64,000 nt of DNA. It comes from Phormidium tenue FACHB-1052. GTDB lineage: Bacteria > Cyanobacteriota > Cyanobacteriia > Phormidesmidales > Phormidesmidaceae. Positions within the stretch are counted from its first letter, which is position 1. Every line of letters begins with the position of its first letter. Positions 62,748-64,000 of this stretch are shown piece by piece. The position numbers were made by a program, and so were the translations under genes. The notes under the pieces are model-generated. The model worked only from the letters and a program-made list of their open reading frames with translations. It was not told where the DNA came from and did no database searches. The stretch covers positions 124,001 to 188,000 of the forward strand of contig NZ_JACJQN010000013.1 of assembly GCF_014696675.1 (NCBI RefSeq). The letters run 5' to 3'.

Positions 62748-64000
62748 CTAGTTTTTGATAAACCCACCTAAGTCGGGGCGGTAGCGCGCCACAAATCCAC
62801 CCCGGGCGTCATACACCGCCACCTGACGATCAACCTGGTGGCTGGTGGTAATAATTTGCTCAATTAGCTGCTGGGAGCCAGGGTTAAGCTGGTTGGTGAA
62901 GGCAAAGGTGCCGTCCGCCGCCGGGGGGGTAATAGATTGGCGCAGAGGTTCGGCGTACTGGCTAGAGAGCACCACGCGAATTTGGCTGGCGTCTTCGCGC
63001 ACTGTGCAGGGGGTGGCTGAAGATTCGCAGAGCTGGGCCAGGTTAGTGGTGAGAGTTTGCAGGGCCACGGCAGTGCGGAGGCGGTTTTGGGCGTTGGCCA
63101 GGGCTGGCTGATAGGTCTCTAGCAGCACCCCACCCTCCGCCGCCAAGATGGTGTCGGAGGGAATTTGCTGGGCACTGGCCACCGCCTGACGCCACTGGCT
63201 CACGGCCAGAGTCCACTGGCCCTTGGCCTCGGCAGCGGCGGCGCTGCGGGCGGCCTGCACGGCCTGGTGATAGTTGCTGGCACCGGCCTCTTCTAGGGTA
63301 GAGCGGTTGCTGGCGCGGTTAATCTGGGCTTGGTAGTCTCTGAGCTGAGCCTGGGCTTCGTCATAGACCATGGTGCCTCGAGGAATCAGCGACAGCCCGT
63401 TAATGGCTGCCTGCCACTCTTTGGCGGCCAGTTGCCAGCCTGCCAGAGAATTGGCGGTTTCCATCCGCTGACGGGCCAGATCGCCGGTTTGAATGGCGGT
63501 GCTAAAGTTGGCCTCGGCTTCCTCTTCGGCAATGATGCGGCGGCCAATGGCGCTGTAGTTAGCTCGGTATTCGCGCAGCTTTTGCTGGCTGTGGTCAAAG
63601 GCCGGGCTGTCGGCAGAAACGGTACTGAGCTGGTCGATCGCCTGTTGCCAGAGCATATGTACCTTCACCCACCGCTCCACCGGGTGAGGCGGGGATTGGC
63701 TCAGGTTGGCCGCCTCGTTGGCCAGCGCCTGGGCGCGAACAATGGCGTTGAGGAAGACAATGTTGCCCTCATAGCGCACCAGGTCGCCCTGGGCTATGTC
63801 GTAGTGAGCCGACCAGGTGGGAATGGGGGTCAGCAGATCGATCGCCGTTTGGAGGTCGGCCTGGGCCGTGGCCAGGTCATCGCCGGTCGGGGTGCCGACT
63901 AGGGTGGCCTGGGCCAGCTCGTAGTGCTCGGTGGCCTGATCGAGGCGATCGCACCCCCCGACCACACAGGGCCGCGACAGGGCATAGGCAAAGGCTCCGC
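62748..64000 (-). CDS. Membrane-anchored helical-repeat protein (5' end outside window)
   Basis: The frame is open through the right edge; GTG 63965 is only an internal codon. The visible ~417 residues include the CDRLDQATEHYELAQATL block equivalent to LQCAEAYAEQATVEGYLEAI in the 57709-59691 protein, then a solenoid of helical hairpins (AQALANEAANLSQSPPHPVERW, GWQLAAKEWQAAINGLSLIPRGTMVYDEAQAQL, GQWTLAVSQWRQAVASAQQIP). A Cys-containing C-terminal domain follows (AQLCESSATPCTVREDASQIRVVLSSQ), ending in SHQVDRQVAVYDARGGFVARY. The transmembrane part presumably lies beyond the window. Function unknown; paralogy with the other gene is by eye. Confidence 0.65.
   Translation of the reverse strand, partial: GAFAYALSRPCVVGGCDRLDQATEHYELAQATLVGTPTGDDLATAQADLQTAIDLLTPIPTWSAHYDIAQGDLVRYEGNIVFLNAIVRAQALANEAANLSQSPPHPVERWVKVHMLWQQAIDQLSTVSADSPAFDHSQQKLREYRANYSAIGRRIIAEEEAEANFSTAIQTGDLARQRMETANSLAGWQLAAKEWQAAINGLSLIPRGTMVYDEAQAQLRDYQAQINRASNRSTLEEAGASNYHQAVQAARSAAAAEAKGQWTLAVSQWRQAVASAQQIPSDTILAAEGGVLLETYQPALANAQNRLRTAVALQTLTTNLAQLCESSATPCTVREDASQIRVVLSSQYAEPLRQSITPPAADGTFAFTNQLNPGSQQLIEQIITTSHQVDRQVAVYDARGGFVARYRPDLGGFIKN

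Noticed and set aside
1..64000. tRNA, rRNA, insertion sequence, phage or replication-origin features
   Set aside because: No cloverleaf sequences, transposase or integrase motifs, terminal inverted repeats or DnaA-box clusters were recognised on reading; short RNAs could still be missed without a covariance search.

Overview
The window is chromosomal DNA of a cyanobacterium. The evidence is the many HIP1 octamers (GCGATCGC), a GC-rich coding style, degenerate heptanucleotide repeats between genes, and many cyanobacterium-typical families (DUF4168, DUF4079-like, UPF0182, RcpA-type response regulators, pentapeptide protein, HPP protein, Uma2). A Leptolyngbya/Nodosilinea-like filamentous genus is my guess, not a demonstrated identity. 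No rRNA, tRNA, CRISPR array, insertion sequence or prophage was recognised.

Layout. 1-6.4 kb: three exported proteins (a 5'-truncated probable beta-barrel, a beta-helix protein with an OmpA-type peptidoglycan-binding end, and a DUF11-type protein). 6.4-12.0 kb: housekeeping and transport (Pcp-like peptidase, HisH, RsmD, MFS, HPP, MiaB). 12.1-15.2 kb: small accessory genes, namely an HNH nuclease with its partner, a RelE-type toxin-antitoxin pair whose toxin is truncated, an unknown membrane protein and an XRE regulator. 15.3-18.9 kb: an NrtA/NrtB/NrtD-type ABC transporter on the minus strand, preceded by a c-di-AMP (ydaO/yuaA) riboswitch. 19.3-21.2 kb: queC, cdsA and a 43-residue ORF behind a perfect palindrome. 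21.3-23.8 kb: the arsenate-detoxifying pair GAPDH-ArsJ, preceded by two identical ArsR-type operator half-site arrangements. 23.9-28.4 kb: a Uma2 protein and a fused 5-oxoprolinase with intergenic-type repeats inserted in frame. 28.6-34.9 kb: GDP-fucose synthase, a pseudopilin, the formaldehyde-detoxifying pair FrmA/S-formylglutathione hydrolase, DUF4168, TetR and a GST. 35.2-44.9 kb: a TIR/deoxyribosyltransferase-like unknown, membrane proteins (including UPF0182), a glycosyltransferase, an SGNH hydrolase and a B12-binding radical SAM enzyme. 45.6-51.0 kb: a large coiled-coil/TPR membrane protein, a pentapeptide protein and a double nitroreductase of SagB type. 51.1-57.2 kb: a tightly overlapping signalling operon (multi-PAS histidine kinase, RcpA-type regulator, REC-PAS-GGDEF-EAL). 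57.2-64 kb: two paralogous membrane-anchored repeat proteins around gcvH/gcvT, and a diguanylate cyclase with an ethylene-receptor-like sensor domain.

The strongest second-look items are the c-di-AMP riboswitch in front of a nitrate/bicarbonate-family ABC transporter, the ethylene-receptor-like diguanylate cyclase, the twin ArsR-type sites at the gapdh-arsJ operon, and the 5-oxoprolinase whose reading frame has absorbed several copies of intergenic repeats. All functional calls come from reading translated sequence and motifs by eye; no search was run.
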